Below are positions 42,541 through 53,969 of a stretch of DNA of 64,000 nt, one piece after another; the first letter of the stretch is position 1; each line of letters opens with the position of its first letter. Location of the stretch: NCBI GenBank assembly GCA_946811185.2, contig OX328097.1, positions 33,193,627 through 33,257,626 of the forward strand. Reading direction: 5' to 3'. This DNA comes from Hippopus hippopus. Lineage: Eukaryota > Mollusca > Bivalvia > Cardiida > Cardiidae. Under the pieces are notes generated by a model that did not search any database, was not told the DNA's origin, and saw nothing but the letters and a program-made list of their open reading frames with translations. The translations under genes were made by a program, and so were the position numbers.

Positions 42541-43289
42541 CTTCCAAGTTTAAATTTTGGCGGTCGCGTTTGTTTACAAATGTGACGAAATACAAGGGAG
42601 ACTACCACTTATTTACAAAGTAGTAACCACGTCTGCAATTAGTTTTTCTTTCTTTTGTCTGCTGTCATGATATTTTCAGAAGTAGCAGCATCTACAATCC
42701 TGTCTTAAACTATACCAGAAATAATGACAGCTCTACGAATATTTTTTTCGATACGGATCGTCTTCACAAACGGCAATGTTTATTCGTCTTTGGTTTTATG
42801 CTGTCCACAAATGTAAGGGATGTAACTCTGCCATTAAGAGAGTGATGTCAGTATATACGAGTTTTCTCCCTTTGACCATAAAATTATTCCTAATTTAAGC
42901 CGGTTTCCGGTTCCATGCCATACAGAACTTCCCATTGAAGAAAATCAGTGTAAACAGAGTGGAAAGAAAGTAAAACTGTTCATGGATTACAGAAACTTCT
43001 AAAAGTCGCACAAATTATTAGATAAATGAATAAATGAACGGGATGTTTTACTCAACCATAGGCTGCCTTAGTTTCAGGAAGAATCTTGTTCGTTTTATTT
43101 CCCATGCCGTTTTCCTGGCAAAATGGAACTGGTGGACCAAATTGATAAAGGTTTAAAGTTGAAAAAACGATAAAAAAAAATATATATATATAATAATAAT
43201 GAGCAGATCTATTATATTCTCAAAATTCTGTAAATTCTTAAAAGAATAATACACGAACTTGTCATATTCAGTGTGTTCATACCCATTAT

Positions 43290-43880
43290 GGAATTACATG
43301 TATGCTACGAAATCGTAAAATGGAATTTGCTTGACGAAATGGAATTTATCAGGACATTAGTTTTAGATCAGAAAAGCGATAGAAAATAGTTATGTAAGAG
43401 AAATACTGCAATAATCTTGAACCGTTTAAACTGATTTTAAAAGCACTTTTTAGTCATAGTTTATCAGCTTATTTCCCTTACTATGTGAATTTGTAGAAAA
43501 TGGAATCAATCTGGAAAAGTCTAACATTTTGTTGTTTAATACAGAGTTTTATCTTGGTGTGTTCATTGTTTTGTTAATAATTCCTTGATAAGCTACGGAA
43601 TTGATAAATAATTGAGTAATATCAAAAAGCCCTAGGTTTAACTATCCTAAAGGCTTTTAAAAACATGGATGAACAAGAAGAAAATAACAAGCTATTTCTC
43701 CTTTCCCACAATGTTTTCTACCTTTCCACAAACGAATTTCAATGTTAGAGAAACATTTATTTTGTCGTCTGCAACAGCTTTCAACTTGGAAAAGTCTTAC
43801 ATTTTGTCGTTTGGTAAAGATGTAAGTCAGAGATGATTTCCATTTCGTGAAAACGATTTCCATTTAGTCCATTTCGTAAA
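43290..43880. mobile_element. possible second foldback element (CGAAATGG arms)
   Basis: The left arm has ACGAAATCGTAAAATGGAAT and TTGACGAAATGGAATTTATC. The right arm has the inverse, GATTTCCATTTCGTG and GTCCATTTCGTAAAAA. The interior is largely a reverse MITE-1 (43625-43822). The unit resembles the ACGAAATGG repeats of the element at 4537-5395. No clear target duplication was found. Confidence 0.4.
43625..43822 (-). mobile_element. MITE-1, reverse, left end lost
   Basis: CCTAGGTTTAACTATCC to GTCGTTTGGTAAAGATGTAAG; the palindrome is partly deleted. A further right-end remnant is at 43890-43975. Confidence 0.7.
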
Positions 43881-44243
43881 AAAATACGATGTGGCCTGGC
43901 CACATTTAATTTGTCATCTGCAAGTCACTTTGAATTTGGATAAATACTAACCTTTGTAGTTTGGTAAAGCGTTAAAGACATTGATGTGGGGGAAATGGGG
44001 GAGGGGGTGTCTTAATTAATTGTTCAATCACTAAAATCACCATATAGGGCCAAATGAATCAACAGATTCTATTTATATAGTAATAAAGACAACCATGCCG
44101 AATGTATATAGGCTACAAGATGTAAAATTTCACAAATAAAGCCGTTCCCCATGGAAGTCTATTGGATGGAAGACCGGACACGGCGCAACTAATCGGATTT
44201 TTCTCCTTTCATAGTGACTTTGCCATTTCATCGGTTACTTGTG

Positions 44244-44450
44244 TCAACCCTTCACCACACGATGAAATCTTGAACTTGTCCAAAACCAATGGAATTGCAG
44301 GCGACAAATCAAATTTTGCTCAAAATGAAGAATTTATCTTTGAAAGAGAAGGAAACCTTGGTTACCAGCATTTTCTCATTCTCCCCACAATGTTGTAAAA
44401 GCCTTCCTCCTTGGGGTCGTTAAAATTCGGTATTGTTTTGTAAAAGGTTT
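44244..44450 (+). mobile_element. MITE-1, palindrome left arm deleted
   Basis: TCAACCCTTCACCACACGATG to TGTTTTGTAAAAGGTTTAG. Confidence 0.72.
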
Positions 44451-44589
44451 AGATAGATTTATATGAAAAATTCCGCGTCTGAAAGTATCGCTATTGCCGT
44501 GTTGAGATGACTGGTACAAGCTTGCCATGAAGTGGAACGCCGGTTGGAAATAACTATGTGCTATATTACAAACTGCACTCACATGTATG

Positions 44590-44790
44590 GCTCCAAGGCT
44601 GCTTAGCACGACTCAGGGACCTTTTGCGGACAATGTATAGATTTTAAGATCAGACTGTTCAGAACGTGGAATCTAATCTTGGGTGTACGGTAAGGAGATA
44701 TCTTACTCCCAAAATACCCTTGAAATAGTAGAATTTGAGTTGTTATCATCGGTTTGAAAGTTTCATTTTACTTATTCTGCAGGTGAAGGG
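44590..44790 (+). mobile_element. MITE-2, worn
   Basis: CAAGGCTGCTTAGCACGAC, CCTTTTGCGGACAATG, AAGATCAGACTGTTCAG and the right end TTATTCTGCAGGTGAAGGG. Confidence 0.65.
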
Positions 44791-44999
44791 TAAAGACAAT
44801 AGTTTCCGTGCAGTACACGCTGCTGTCTGATGTTTGACTGGCTATTGCCCTAAAAAGCAAGTAAGACTTTCAATAGTTTTTGCACCTCTATGTAGTTAGT
44901 AAGTTTAAGTTTAAACATATTTATTTTACATCGATTTAGAAACAAGTTCTTACAAATATACTAATCTCTCTCGATTCTGCTTCCTGGGAACTACACCAG

Positions 45000-45115
45000 T
45001 ACTCGCGCCGAACGTGTGGGCCAATGAAGAATCCCAAAGTTGACACCCGCTCCCGGGTATCGAACTCGGGACCTTATGGTTACGAGTCCGACGCTCTACC
45101 TCGTAAACACGGACA
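45000..45115 (-). mobile_element. tRNA(Thr)-like SINE head
   Basis: On the minus strand 45110-45046 reads like a tRNA: GAGGTAGAGCGTCGGACTCG (A-box region; anticodon position CGT) and GTCCCGAGTTCGATACCCGG (T-arm/B-box). A non-tRNA tail follows (GGGATTCTTCATTGGCCCAC). The acceptor stem does not pair well, so I call a SINE, not a tRNA gene. Confidence 0.62.
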
Positions 45116-45499
45116 CCACTTATGTAGTAAGTAGATCTAGTAATTATCCCCCCTTTTTTATAAAAGAGGCATATAATTTCATGGAGTCTGATCACTATTA
45201 GAGATCTATCCAGCTGCGTCCCCTTCATTCTTCCTCAAGGTTGTATGATTTGGTGAACACTTATTTCGACAATACGACATAGTTCTAAGCTTAGACAGTC
45301 TAATCTCAATCAACACTGTCCTCAACTCCGAAACCCAAAATTGTGCTCAAACTGGAGTCAGTATAGTATTATCATTAAATATCACACCAGATACTTAACA
45401 GGATAGTCCGGTATAGATCCTAGATCAGACTGCAAATTTGTACCCTTGATCCTGATCTGGATTGCGGACTCAGACTGCAGTCACTGTGGTTTTAGCTCA

Positions 45500-45717
45500 A
45501 CGGTTTACCAAAACAATCCCTTGTATAAGGAAGACCCTGAAGAAAAAGACTTTTGAAAACAAATTAGGAAAGGAGTAAATGCTGGGTACCACCATTTTCC
45601 CCTTTCCCCACGATGATATAAACCCTTTCGAAGACATATTTCATCCATGACATACCTTGTCTGAAAGCGCATTCATTGTGGGCGAGTCTAAAATTTTGTC
45701 GTCTGGTATAGGATTGA
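45500..45717 (-). mobile_element. MITE-1, reverse, diverged
   Basis: GGTTTACCAAAACAATCCC to TCGTCTGGTATAGGATTG. Many substitutions lie in the palindrome. Confidence 0.7.
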
Positions 45718-45789
45718 AGCAAGTAACCACACGTTAGAATTATTATAATCGTTAATTTCAGTAAGGATCGCACTGACAAACAATCCTGT

Positions 45790-45960
45790 GTGGTTTTGTG
45801 GTAAAGAGTAGGACTCGTAACCTTAAGGTCCCAGGTTCAAGCCTTAATCCAAGCGATGGGCTTTTCACTGGAGTGTCCTTTGGAAAGACCTTTCAGAGAC
45901 CCAGCCTAGGACTGGTGAAACCCATGACACACATGAATAAATGGATACTGGTCTAGAGAT
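45790..45960 (+). mobile_element. tRNA-like SINE with conserved tail
   Basis: Head TTTTGTGGTAAAGAGTAGG .. ACTCGTAACCTTAAGG .. CCCAGGTTCAAGCC (B-box). The tail CCAGCCTAGGACTGGTGAAA..GACACACATGAA recurs at 58865-58905. Confidence 0.6.
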
Positions 45961-46257
45961 ATATTTATTCTCATAGTGGGTTACAAGGCTCATGAAATGT
46001 GTGGGAAAGTACTTTAAGAAACTTTAATTTGACGTTGCACTAACCTACGTCGAAGTCGTCAAACTGCTCCATGTAGAGTTACCATTATATGTTCATAAGC
46101 TTGTCGTGGTTAATTGGCTTGTCCAATTTATAAATGAAACTTTCCAAACAAATTCATCACATATGCTTTTCATTACATCAAAACTCTGGATAAAATACGA
46201 CGTGTAGATTTCGTTTCGTTAAAGCAGTCTCAAAACTTTCAGGCCAGCTGTCATATG

Positions 46258-46520
46258 TTATTAAACGACAAAATTTCAGACTTATCCATATTGAATTTTT
46301 TTTTTTGCAGACGACACACAAAATGTTACATGTACTCAAATGGTCGTGTTTTTTTTTTTTTTTTTTTCTTTTTTTTTATTGAGTAGCAAACAGTGTGAGA
46401 AAATGAGAAAGAACTGGTTACACACATTTTCTATTTTTTCCCACATTGTTTTGAATTTCAAAAGCTTTCTTCTACAGGATCGTTTTCAAAGCACGTTATT
46501 GTTTGTTAAAAAGGTTAAGG
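46258..46520 (+). mobile_element. MITE-1 with poly(T) insertions
   Basis: TTAAACGACAAAATTTCAG to TTGTTTGTTAAAAAGGTTAA. T-runs at ~46299 and 46349-46380 interrupt the left half. Confidence 0.68.
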
Positions 46521-46788
46521 GTTGAAAAAACCAGCGCTTAACAGTTTGAACGTCGTATTGCGGGGCATATCGATTTGTTTAAAATGTTGAAGGTCGTAAA
46601 ACTACTGGGCTAGATTTTTGTATTGACGAATTTACTAATCCTAAACTTCTAATCTTAAACAGTTTATTATACGGTGTGTGTGTGTGGTGTTATGTACACG
46701 CGGTAGCTCAAAGTTTGTAAACTCTTGGATATACAGTGTTTAGTTAGCATACATTTGATAGGCAGGCCACTTGTCTAGTGTTATATAT

Positions 46789-47018
46789 TTAACTGTTTAC
46801 CAAAAGACAAAATTTTAGACTTGTCGAAATTGAATGAATTTCCGGACTACTATTTAAATGTGGCTCAAATAACGGAATTTGTTTTTGATGGGGGTGGTAA
46901 ACATAGTGGGAAAAGGAGAAAATGCTGGTTACCAGCATTTTCTCCTTTTCAAACTATGTTTTCAAAAGCCTCCTTTGTTAGGGTTTTTAAAAATTCTGAT
47001 CGTGTGGGAAAGAGTTAA
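46789..47018 (+). mobile_element. MITE-1, full length
   Basis: TTAACTGTTTACCAAAAGAC to GTGTGGGAAAGAGTTAA, with a near-perfect palindrome around GCTGGTTACCAGC. Confidence 0.9.
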
Positions 47019-47073
47019 AAAGCATTGTGGTAAGGTTAGAAACTGATCGTAACGATGCAATGTCATCATTCCT

Positions 47074-47166
47074 CGGAAAGAAACTGGCCGAGCTGGAGAT
47101 TCGAACAAGCGACAATCTGGTCCCAAGCCTGTGGGCTTCCGACAACGCTACCGGAGCTCGGCGTAA
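47074..47166 (-). repeat. tRNA-like SINE head (Ser/Leu type length)
   Basis: On the minus strand: CGAGCTCCGGTAGCGTTGTC (A-box-like) and TTGTTCGAATCTCCAGC (B-box), separated by a long variable region. No paired acceptor stem. Confidence 0.45.
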
Positions 47167-47416
47167 CGGGTTTGCATTTACTATGCTACACTTCCTATCG
47201 TTTCTGGTTGAACAGTTAATCTCATATAAGTAACGTTACGTTTCTCTTATGAAAAACGCCTAAGTCTGACGCTAAGTCATAGTCTTTATGAGCAATACCT
47301 CCTTTTGTTACATTATTATTTCTTAAAGCCTTATGAGATAGGAATATTTCGTTTTAAATATCCCTTTCTAAATTTAGCCTGTAAATCTTGAAAACAAATA
47401 AACTGTGCACAAATAT

Positions 47417-48236
47417 TAACCCTTTGTCAAACAATCGCGACTTATAAGAAACCCGACGAAGAATTCTATTACTGTATAAAAATTGTGAGAAAAATAGAAA
47501 TTTTCTCCTTTTGCCACAATGTTTCTACCCTATTAAGGCAAAAATCTAAAAAAATTAGCCACATTTAACGTGTACGTCTGCAAAAGCGTTGAATTTGGAC
47601 TAGTTTTGATAAATAGTGGTTTGGTAAATAAACCATTTCAGCGCCATAGTTGACAGGGGCTTTTGCAGACGGGATAGATCACACATAAAGTGCAGTCTGA
47701 TCTTTGATCTATACCGTCCGCTTGTTTATTCAAGCCGCTATGATTGAAATCTTTCTGAGCTTCAGAAGATTGAAAGACGCGCCGAGTTTGCATACATGTA
47801 TTTGGGGCTGAGAGAGTTCACCCTAAGGCTACTATGGACGACTCACTGACCTTCTGCGGAAATTGTAGATCAAGATCAGACTGCACAGAACCTGCAATCT
47901 GATCTTGGATCTACACTATCTTATAAGGAGATATTTTTTCTTCAAAAAATAAGATTGAAATAGCATTATTCAGGTTTTCACTATCGGCTTGAAAGTTTCA
48001 TTAAACTTATTTAGCAGGATAAATGTTAACCCTTAGCTGCTAAGCGCGACTTAAGGACCTTTTGCGGACAGCATAGATCAAGATCAGACTGCACAGAACG
48101 TGCAGTCTGAACTCGGATCTACACTATCCGATGAGGAGATATAGTCACCCAAAAAATATTTTTAAAATAGAAAAAGTTTGGCTTTCACTATCGGCTTGAA
48201 AGTTTCATTCAACTTATTTAGCAGGAAAAAAGTTAA
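47417..48236. mobile_element. chain of four TTAA-type MITEs
   Basis: Reverse MITE-1 (47417-47632), MITE-2b (~47629-47825; TTTCAGCGCCATAG, TTTTGCAGACGGGATAG), MITE-2 (47822-48029; CCTAAGGCTACTATGG .. TTATTTAGCAGGATAAATG) and MITE-2 (48026-48236; TTAACCCTTAGCTGCTAAGC .. TTATTTAGCAGG..AGTTAA). Each joins the next through one TTAA or its derivative. The MITE-2 centre is the palindrome AAGATCAGACTGCAC..GTGCAGTCTGA. Confidence 0.85.
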
Positions 48237-48478
48237 TATAGGTTCCTACTCTAGCGTATATTTAGTCTGCCAGGTTACATTGCCTATACCGGTGTATCGT
48301 GATTAATTAGTAGAATACGTTTTGAAGGCTATAATAGAAAATACATTCCTTTGGCTTTATATAAAAAATATAATAACTGTATAAAGGCTATTGAGACAGG
48401 AATTATTATTGCTGGCATTGAAATTTGATTGTATCCGATAGAGTGCCTGTTCCGATTAAGTTTCTCATTTTATTTTTC

Positions 48479-48701
48479 AACGATTTACTAAACGTTCACA
48501 TGATTAAACGACCCTGAGGAAGACCGCCTTTAAAAACATTGTGAGAAAATGCTGGAAACCAGTATTTTCTTTTTTCCCCACCATGTTTTCTGTCCGTTTA
48601 AAGAAAAGTCCTAAATTCGAACAACCAGGATTTTTTCTTCTTTTCCCATAATGTTTCAAACTAAGGGTCGTTAAAACAAGGGCTTGTGTGGTAAAGGTTA
48701 A
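48479..48701. repeat. MITE-1, rearranged
   Basis: The left end of a reverse copy (CGATTTACTAAACGTTCAC) and the right end of a forward copy (TGTGTGGTAAAGGTTAA), with palindrome pieces repeated between. Confidence 0.65.
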
Positions 48702-48930
48702 AAATTACTAGGCTAAATCACTTCAATACTTAATTCTATATACAAACTTAATACACTTAAATTACCTGAAGATCGGACGACCAACAAAATCTGGTAGAAA
48801 AGGGAAAACAAAACTTGCTTTATTGCATGGAATGAATAATGGAATACCTAAAGGAGTAAATCGGATGTGCATATTGACTGCCATGTTTTGAAATTGATGT
48901 TAAACAAGTGAAGGATTTATTCTGGACAGA

Positions 48931-49005
48931 ATGAGTGTGACACAAGGTCCAACTCTTGAATTTCGTCTCGAAGACGACTCTTCCGTGGGTACGGCTACAC
49001 CACAG
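48931..49005 (+). CDS. candidate first coding exon, unknown gene
   Basis: The ATG at 48931 opens 25 codons (MSVTQGPTLEFRLEDDSSVG, TATPQ) ending exactly at CACAG|GTAAGA, a strong donor, in phase 0. The composition is protein-like (acidic, Ser/Thr-rich) and there is no repeat here. I do not recognise the protein. The next in-phase candidate is 57860-57910. It could also be chance. Confidence 0.4.
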
Positions 49006-49038
49006 GTAAGATCTTTTTCCATCCTTTTTCCGATTCTT

Positions 49039-49252
49039 TTAACCCTTATCCTGCTAAATAACCAACATGGAATTTTCAAGCGATAGTAAAACCCCAAATT
49101 TTGCTATTTCAAAAGTACATTTTGGGAAGAAGATATCATCTTATCGGACAGTGCAGATCCAAGGTCAGACTGCACGTTCTGTGAAGTCTGATCTTGACCT
49201 ACATTGTCCGCAAAAGGTCGGTGAGTCGCACATAAAGCAGCCTTAGGGTTAA
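49039..49252 (-). mobile_element. MITE-2, full length, reverse
   Basis: TTAACCCTTATCCTGCTAAAT to AAGCAGCCTTAGGGTTAA, with GCAGATCCAAGGTCAGACTG..AGTCTGATCTTGACC at the centre. It starts 33 bp after the candidate exon's donor. Confidence 0.9.
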
Positions 49253-49430
49253 ACTTGTGTCTTACCGGCTAACTGAACGGCTGGCGTACCGGCTGGCTTA
49301 CTAACGGACCGATTGACGACCTGTTGACCAGCTGAATGAGCGACCGAGCCAACGTCCAACTGACTGGTTAACTGACTGTACGAACGACTGACCGACCGAC
49401 CGACCGACCGAACGATCTACTGGCTATGCC
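49253..49430. repeat. degenerate ACTG/ACCG tetranucleotide array
   Basis: Runs such as CTTACCGGCTAACTGAACGG and CGACCGACCGACCGACCGAA. Confidence 0.85.
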
Positions 49431-49621
49431 ATAACGGCGATCTTAACATACATGTATTTTGAATTCGTGACAAGAGGCTCTCGTTGATGGAGATCTTGAT
49501 CTTTTTTTCAAACTTACACAAGGGTTGACTTTTCACACAAATTCAGCCACCATAAGAAAGAAGGCTTTTATACAGCACACGGTGGGAAAAGGAGAAAAAA
49601 TGTTGGTACCAACAATGTTTT

Positions 49622-49650
49622 TATGTATGTATGTATGTATGTATGTATCT
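49622..49650. repeat. (ATGT)n microsatellite
   Basis: Seven ATGT units inside a reverse MITE-1 remnant (49530-49720). Confidence 0.9.
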
Positions 49651-50089
49651 CTCTTTAGTGTTAGACGCAAGCAGTAGTATAACCACTGCGAGCAATTTCT
49701 CCATGCTCCATAATGTTTTCAAATGTTACCAAATGCAACACAAAAAATGCTGTCTGCAGATGGTAGAGTTAAGCTGTACACTGTCATGTGCTATATCAGC
49801 CTTATACTGTCACCGGATATTCAACTGGATGGTGAACTTACAGTTGAGAAAATGTACTGCCGCAACAAACAAATACCGGTAGATCTCAGTTATGACATTA
49901 TTTTTGATCCATCATTGAAATTTAACCAGAGGGAAAAAGGTTTCAAAATCTAGTAATTTCTGTAATAACAAAAGTAGAAATACTTTTCACAAAGCTAATA
50001 AATTTAATTCTTCAAGTCTGATTATGAAACGAGGCATAATTCTTAAATCAATACAGAGGTTAAATTGCGTTCAAGGTGCTTAAATTAAA

Positions 50090-50297
50090 CCATAGGCTGC
50101 TTAGCGCGACTCCATGCGGCTTCGCGAATGCTGCAGATTAAGACCAGGTTGTACAGAAAATGTAGTCTGGTCTTTGGTTTACAACGCCCGATACAATGAG
50201 ATTCCTGTAGGCAAAAATTTTTTTGAAATATCAGTGTTTTGAATTTTACAATATCTGCTGGGAATTGATTAATTTCAAACAATTAATCAGGGAGTTA
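50090..50297 (+). mobile_element. MITE-2, diverged
   Basis: CATAGGCTGCTTAGCGCGAC to AATTAATCAGGGAGTTAA. The palindrome is worn (TTAAGACCAGGTTGTACAG). Confidence 0.68.
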
Positions 50298-50310
50298 AAG
50301 TCAGTATACC

Positions 50311-50498
50311 AGGGTCCATATTTACCAACCATTCTTAATTTTCAAAGTCAAATTCTAGATTCCAGAAAGTAACGCAACTTCTTACTGGCAAACCGTTTGG
50401 GGTTCAGCGAATCAAAATTTGTTTAACTTTCAAATTTAGAAAATTTCCGAGAATGAGACTAAGAATGTTCATAAGAATGGTTAGTGAATACGGACCTG
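50311..50498. mobile_element. MITE-5, near full length
   Basis: GGTCCATATTTACCAACCAT at the left pairs with ATGGTTAGTGAATACGGACC at the right. Inner arms: GTAACGCAACTTCTTACTGG and CGAATCAAAATTTGTTTAAC. Confidence 0.78.
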
Positions 50499-50774
50499 GA
50501 AGGTGTTACGTTATGAACTTTAGATATAATTTCACATATGTTTTATGTGAAATTTTATCGCCCCCTATGCGGGTGCATTTATAAATGTACTTTGGTCATA
50601 AACCATAGTCATGTTGCACAATGTTCTTTCTAAGCCCGGATTGTTTTGTAAATTGTAAAGACGATTGAAAACCGTTTGATAATTGTGTTTATACTTCCAA
50701 TAGTATATGACTAAAGTTATCTATCGAAAAAGGATTAAAAATGGACACAGTGTGAACATGTTGATATACATATT

Positions 50775-51002
50775 TGAACCCTCTCCAAATATTCCGTTTT
50801 TTAACGACCCTGAGGTAGAAGGCTTTTGAAAACATTGTGGGAAAATGAGAAAATGCTGGTAACCAGCATTTTCTCCTTTTCCCACATTGTTTTCCTTTTT
50901 TTTCAGAGACAAGTCCCGTTATTTTAGCCACATTTATTTTGTTTGTATACAAATGCATTCAATTCGGCTATGTTAAAATTTTGTCATTTAGCAAGGAGTT
51001 AA
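50775..51002 (-). mobile_element. MITE-1, reverse, full length
   Basis: TGAACCCTCTCCAAATATTCC to CATTTAGCAAGGAGTTAA, with a perfect palindrome around GCTGGTAACCAGC. Confidence 0.88.
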
Positions 51003-51157
51003 ACAATGAAGTATATTTATTTTAGGTAATAATATCAATAAGATCTAGCCAGTACTTTGATGTGTGTCAGATAGACTAGAATTTACATAGACGGGTTCAA
51101 ATGTATATTTAACCTTTCAGGCAGATATAAGTGAACCATGCTATGTCAAAAGTGGGT

Positions 51158-51355
51158 TTAACCCTTTACCACACAACAAAATTTTAGCCTTGCACACATG
51201 GAAAGCATATGCAGGCAACAAATTAAATGTTAATTAAAATATAATAAAATGTCATTAAAAGGGTAAAACCAGCATTTTCTCCTTTTCCCTCAATGTTTTC
51301 TACAGGCCTCTCCCATAGGGCCGTTAAAAGTCGGAATTGTGTGGTAAAGGGTTAA
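51158..51355 (+). mobile_element. MITE-1, left palindrome arm deleted
   Basis: TTAACCCTTTACCACACAAC to GTGTGGTAAAGGGTTAA. Both TTAA intact. Confidence 0.85.
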
Positions 51356-51565
51356 AGCATTTGCAAAAAATTATCGACCCTGGTCAGCCTTGGGTCTCAC
51401 GCAGGCTCACCCTAGGTCGAAACTTGTTGCTATTGGCCAATTTTTTGCTCGGCAAAGGACCATTCTATCGCATGATTTAGTCGGTTGATAGACAAAACGA
51501 CTTAATGGAACCGTAATCATATGATGACTTGTTAGGGAAAAATGCACTTCGAAGCTGCATCACAC
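51356..51565 (+). mobile_element. MITE-3, left end truncated
   Basis: Follows the MITE-1 directly: AAAAATTATCGACCCTGG, CGCAGGCTCACCCTAGG, TTGGCCAATTTTTTGCTCGG. Confidence 0.65.
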
Positions 51566-51696
51566 ACCTCCTTTTCTGTACCGCCGCTAAAATCTATATT
51601 TACACCAAATTACATATACAGGTACCGATGCACTACATGAGCTTGATACAACTGTATAAAGAATTTCATGTTATTATGAAAGAAAAGGCTCAAATA

Positions 51697-51969
51697 TATA
51701 TGAGCCACGCTCTGTGAAAAGGGGGCTTAATGCATCTGCGAAAAGTATCGACCCAGGTCAGCCTGCGCAGTCTGCGCAGGCTGACCTGGGCCGAAACTTT
51801 TCGCTACTGGTCAATTTTCTGTATGTCAAAGGATCAGTCTACCTCATGATTAAGTCGGTTGAAAAAAAAGAGTGGCTATTACAGATCTATAAGTATGTGA
51901 TTGCTTGCTTGGTACCATAGATCACGGAGATGCATTAAGCGTCCTTTTCTCAGAGAGTGGCTCATATAT
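51697..51969 (+). mobile_element. MITE-3, full length
   Basis: TATATGAGCCACGCTCTGTG at the left is inverted as CAGAGAGTGGCTCATATATG at the right. The centre is a perfect inverted repeat (GACCCAGGTCAGCCTGCGCA / TGCGCAGGCTGACCTGGGCC). Confidence 0.9.
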
Positions 51970-52204
51970 GATTTAATATATTACAAAGAAGGATTCAATT
52001 ATGATATGTGCTCTTGCAAAATGAGGTTTACTACATCTCCTTGATGAATTAATTCCAAGCAAGTCATCATATAATTATTGATCTGTAAAGTCCATTTTGT
52101 CTAACATTAAGCAAAAAGTTTCTGCCAAGGTCAGCCTGTGCGGCGGTCTGTGTTGGCTGAACTTTGGGAAGAAGGCTTTTGAGAGCATTGTGGAAACAGG
52201 AATT

Positions 52205-52686
52205 CTCTCATTTTCATGGCCATGTGTCCAGCGTGCGTCCGTGCGCGTGCGTGCGTCCGTCCGTCCGTGCATGCGTTAATTATTCTTTCAAATATCTTCT
52301 TATCTGATGCCATCAATCCAATTTTGATAATCTTCACAGAAATGACCCTGGACCTCTTCAGAATTTCATCAAAGAATTTGATTCCAATCAGTACTCTTGT
52401 TACCATGGCCACAAAAATGAAAAAAATATTAAAAACCTTTAAAGTTCTTCTTGTCTCAATCTATAGGACTGCTGCCAAAGTTGGCGTGTAGTTTCATCAA
52501 ATAGACATCTACCAAAATTCTTCAAAATTCTTCAAATTACTGCGCTTGGGTCCCCACCCAGGGGTCACACATTTTACATGGACTTATAAATTGAAAACTT
52601 TAAAAATCGCCGTGTCCCTAACCATAAAGCATAGGGCTACCAAATTAGGCATGCAACTTTATCTAGTGGATCCCTAGTAAGAGTAT
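52205..52686 (-). mobile_element. pearl-like element, 3' part, split by the Kolobok-like element
   Basis: On the minus strand: core (GGGCTACCAAATTAGG type), GTTACCATGGCCACA (cf. the TTGCCATGGCAACC box), the unique segment, and GCGTCCGTCCGTCC-type array at 52239-52275. The 3' hairpin is lost. A MITE-3 fragment lies at ~52025-52160. The core resumes at 55934. Confidence 0.72.
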
Positions 52687-52875
52687 TTAAAGGGCAAATC
52701 CTAAAATATTTTGACCAGACTGTTTTTTTCCTTTAATCAGCTGCAAATGATGTCAGTTAAACATGTGTCCGTCATTTTTCATAAATACCACCCTGTAACA
52801 TGCCATAACCACGGCCGAATTGTCACGCTGATGTACGGCCCTAAAAAAATGGTACATGGCTTACTTCCCCTGATT

Positions 52876-52904
52876 CGCTTATCTCCCGTGCATGTGTGAC
52901 GTCA
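52876..52904 (+). promoter_or_regulatory. CRE-type palindrome upstream of the THAP frame
   Basis: TGACGTCA at 52897-52904, preceded by CGCTTATCTCCC, ~100 bp before the THAP ATG. The same pair precedes the opposite frame. Confidence 0.5.
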
Positions 52905-53002
52905 TTGTCGAGTCACTCTGTGTATACAGTCAGTAGACAGAGTAGGAACACGGATGATTGTATGCAGATATCTGAGTATTAACTGAGAATTCAGTCGAAA
53001 AA

Positions 53003-53345
53003 ATGGTAAATTGTGCAGCCTATGGCTGCAACGTCGATTCGGGAACTCATAGAATTAGTATTTTCAAATTTCCGAAGGAATTAATAAGGAGGAAACTATG
53101 GATTCAACGTTTAAACCGGGGCCGGACAGTAGCGACGGATTTTTTTGCCATCGGTTCATTCGAAATTGTGTCTGAAATACTTCGATGACAGTCAGTTCTT
53201 AATAAGTCCAAAACTCGCAAAAGAAGTTGGTTATAGGAATTTTAGGCTGCGGTTAAAACCTGACGCTGTGCCGACATTATTCGAAACTCCGAGTCGAAAG
53301 GAGATACTTAACAAAATTATAGATTCATCCAAATTCATAACATAA
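53003..53345 (+). pseudogene. THAP-domain protein, frameshifted
   Basis: The THAP domain is a ~90-residue C2CH zinc DNA-binding fold. It begins MVNCAAYGCN (Cys4, Cys9), followed by ISIFKFPKE and LWIQRL (invariant Trp). After ATDFF the frame shifts by +1 at the T-run near 53137-53143 and continues PSVHSKLCLKYFDDSQF, ending in KPDAVPTLF (the AVPTxF box). The last zinc ligand appears as Tyr (C-x2-Y) where the family has His. The frame stops at 53345 where a MITE-1 begins. It is the only transposase-like part left of the surrounding element. Confidence 0.82.
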
Positions 53346-53510
53346 ATTTTGCAAATAACAAAGTCCACATTGTTCAAATGATGTAAACTTTCAAGGGATA
53401 ATAATCATTCTTTGAACAGCAAACATCATTTTCTTCCCACACTATTTTTCAAACACTCTTTCTTTGCGTACTGGAAACTAGATCTAGGGTTTGTATGGTA
53501 AAAGGTGAAG
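53318..53510 (+). repeat. MITE-1, worn, truncating the THAP frame
   Basis: GATTCATCCAAATTCATAAC to GTTTGTATGGTAAAAGGTG; the palindrome is mostly lost. Confidence 0.55.
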
Positions 53511-53969
53511 TCAGTATCTGGCTACCCCAAGTCACGGTCATAAATGTTAATCCATCACAAACCAGTTGAAACAATACAGGAAATTATTATATAACATTTG
53601 CATATCTCACCCCTTTACACTGTAATGTTTGTTTGTGATAGTAAACCCATGTTACAGCTTTTATCCTATACACTACTTCTCTTTGACATTTCACTCTTAC
53701 AAATGATTTGACAACTTACATGCATTTTGAACAAATTTTGAATTATATCAATACAATTTTGATTTGTGGATATTTTTTCCTATCCATATTATGTCTTCTA
53801 GACAGGCTACTGAGAAAAATGTTTTGAACATACCAGTATGAAAGTATTGAAAATGCACATTTGACACAAGTCATTTTCTCTGATAATCAGACAAAAGTGA
53901 GAAAATTAAAAATAACACATTTTTTTTTTTGAATTAGGAAACAGAATGTTTTTGACCAGTCTCACACAC

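Noticed and set aside
42723..42811. Possible first exon MTALRIFFSIRIVFTNGNVY.. with a GTAAGG donor
   Set aside because: Short, hydrophobic by chance-like composition, stop codon right after the donor, no partner exon or homology seen.
45046..45110. tRNA-Thr gene candidate
   Set aside because: A- and B-boxes and anticodon loop are present, but the acceptor stem does not pair and a SINE tail follows.
49723..49953. 76-codon frame ending EKGFKI
   Set aside because: Overlaps MITE-1 remnant at its start and a competing frame (49631-49882); no splice context or recognised motif.
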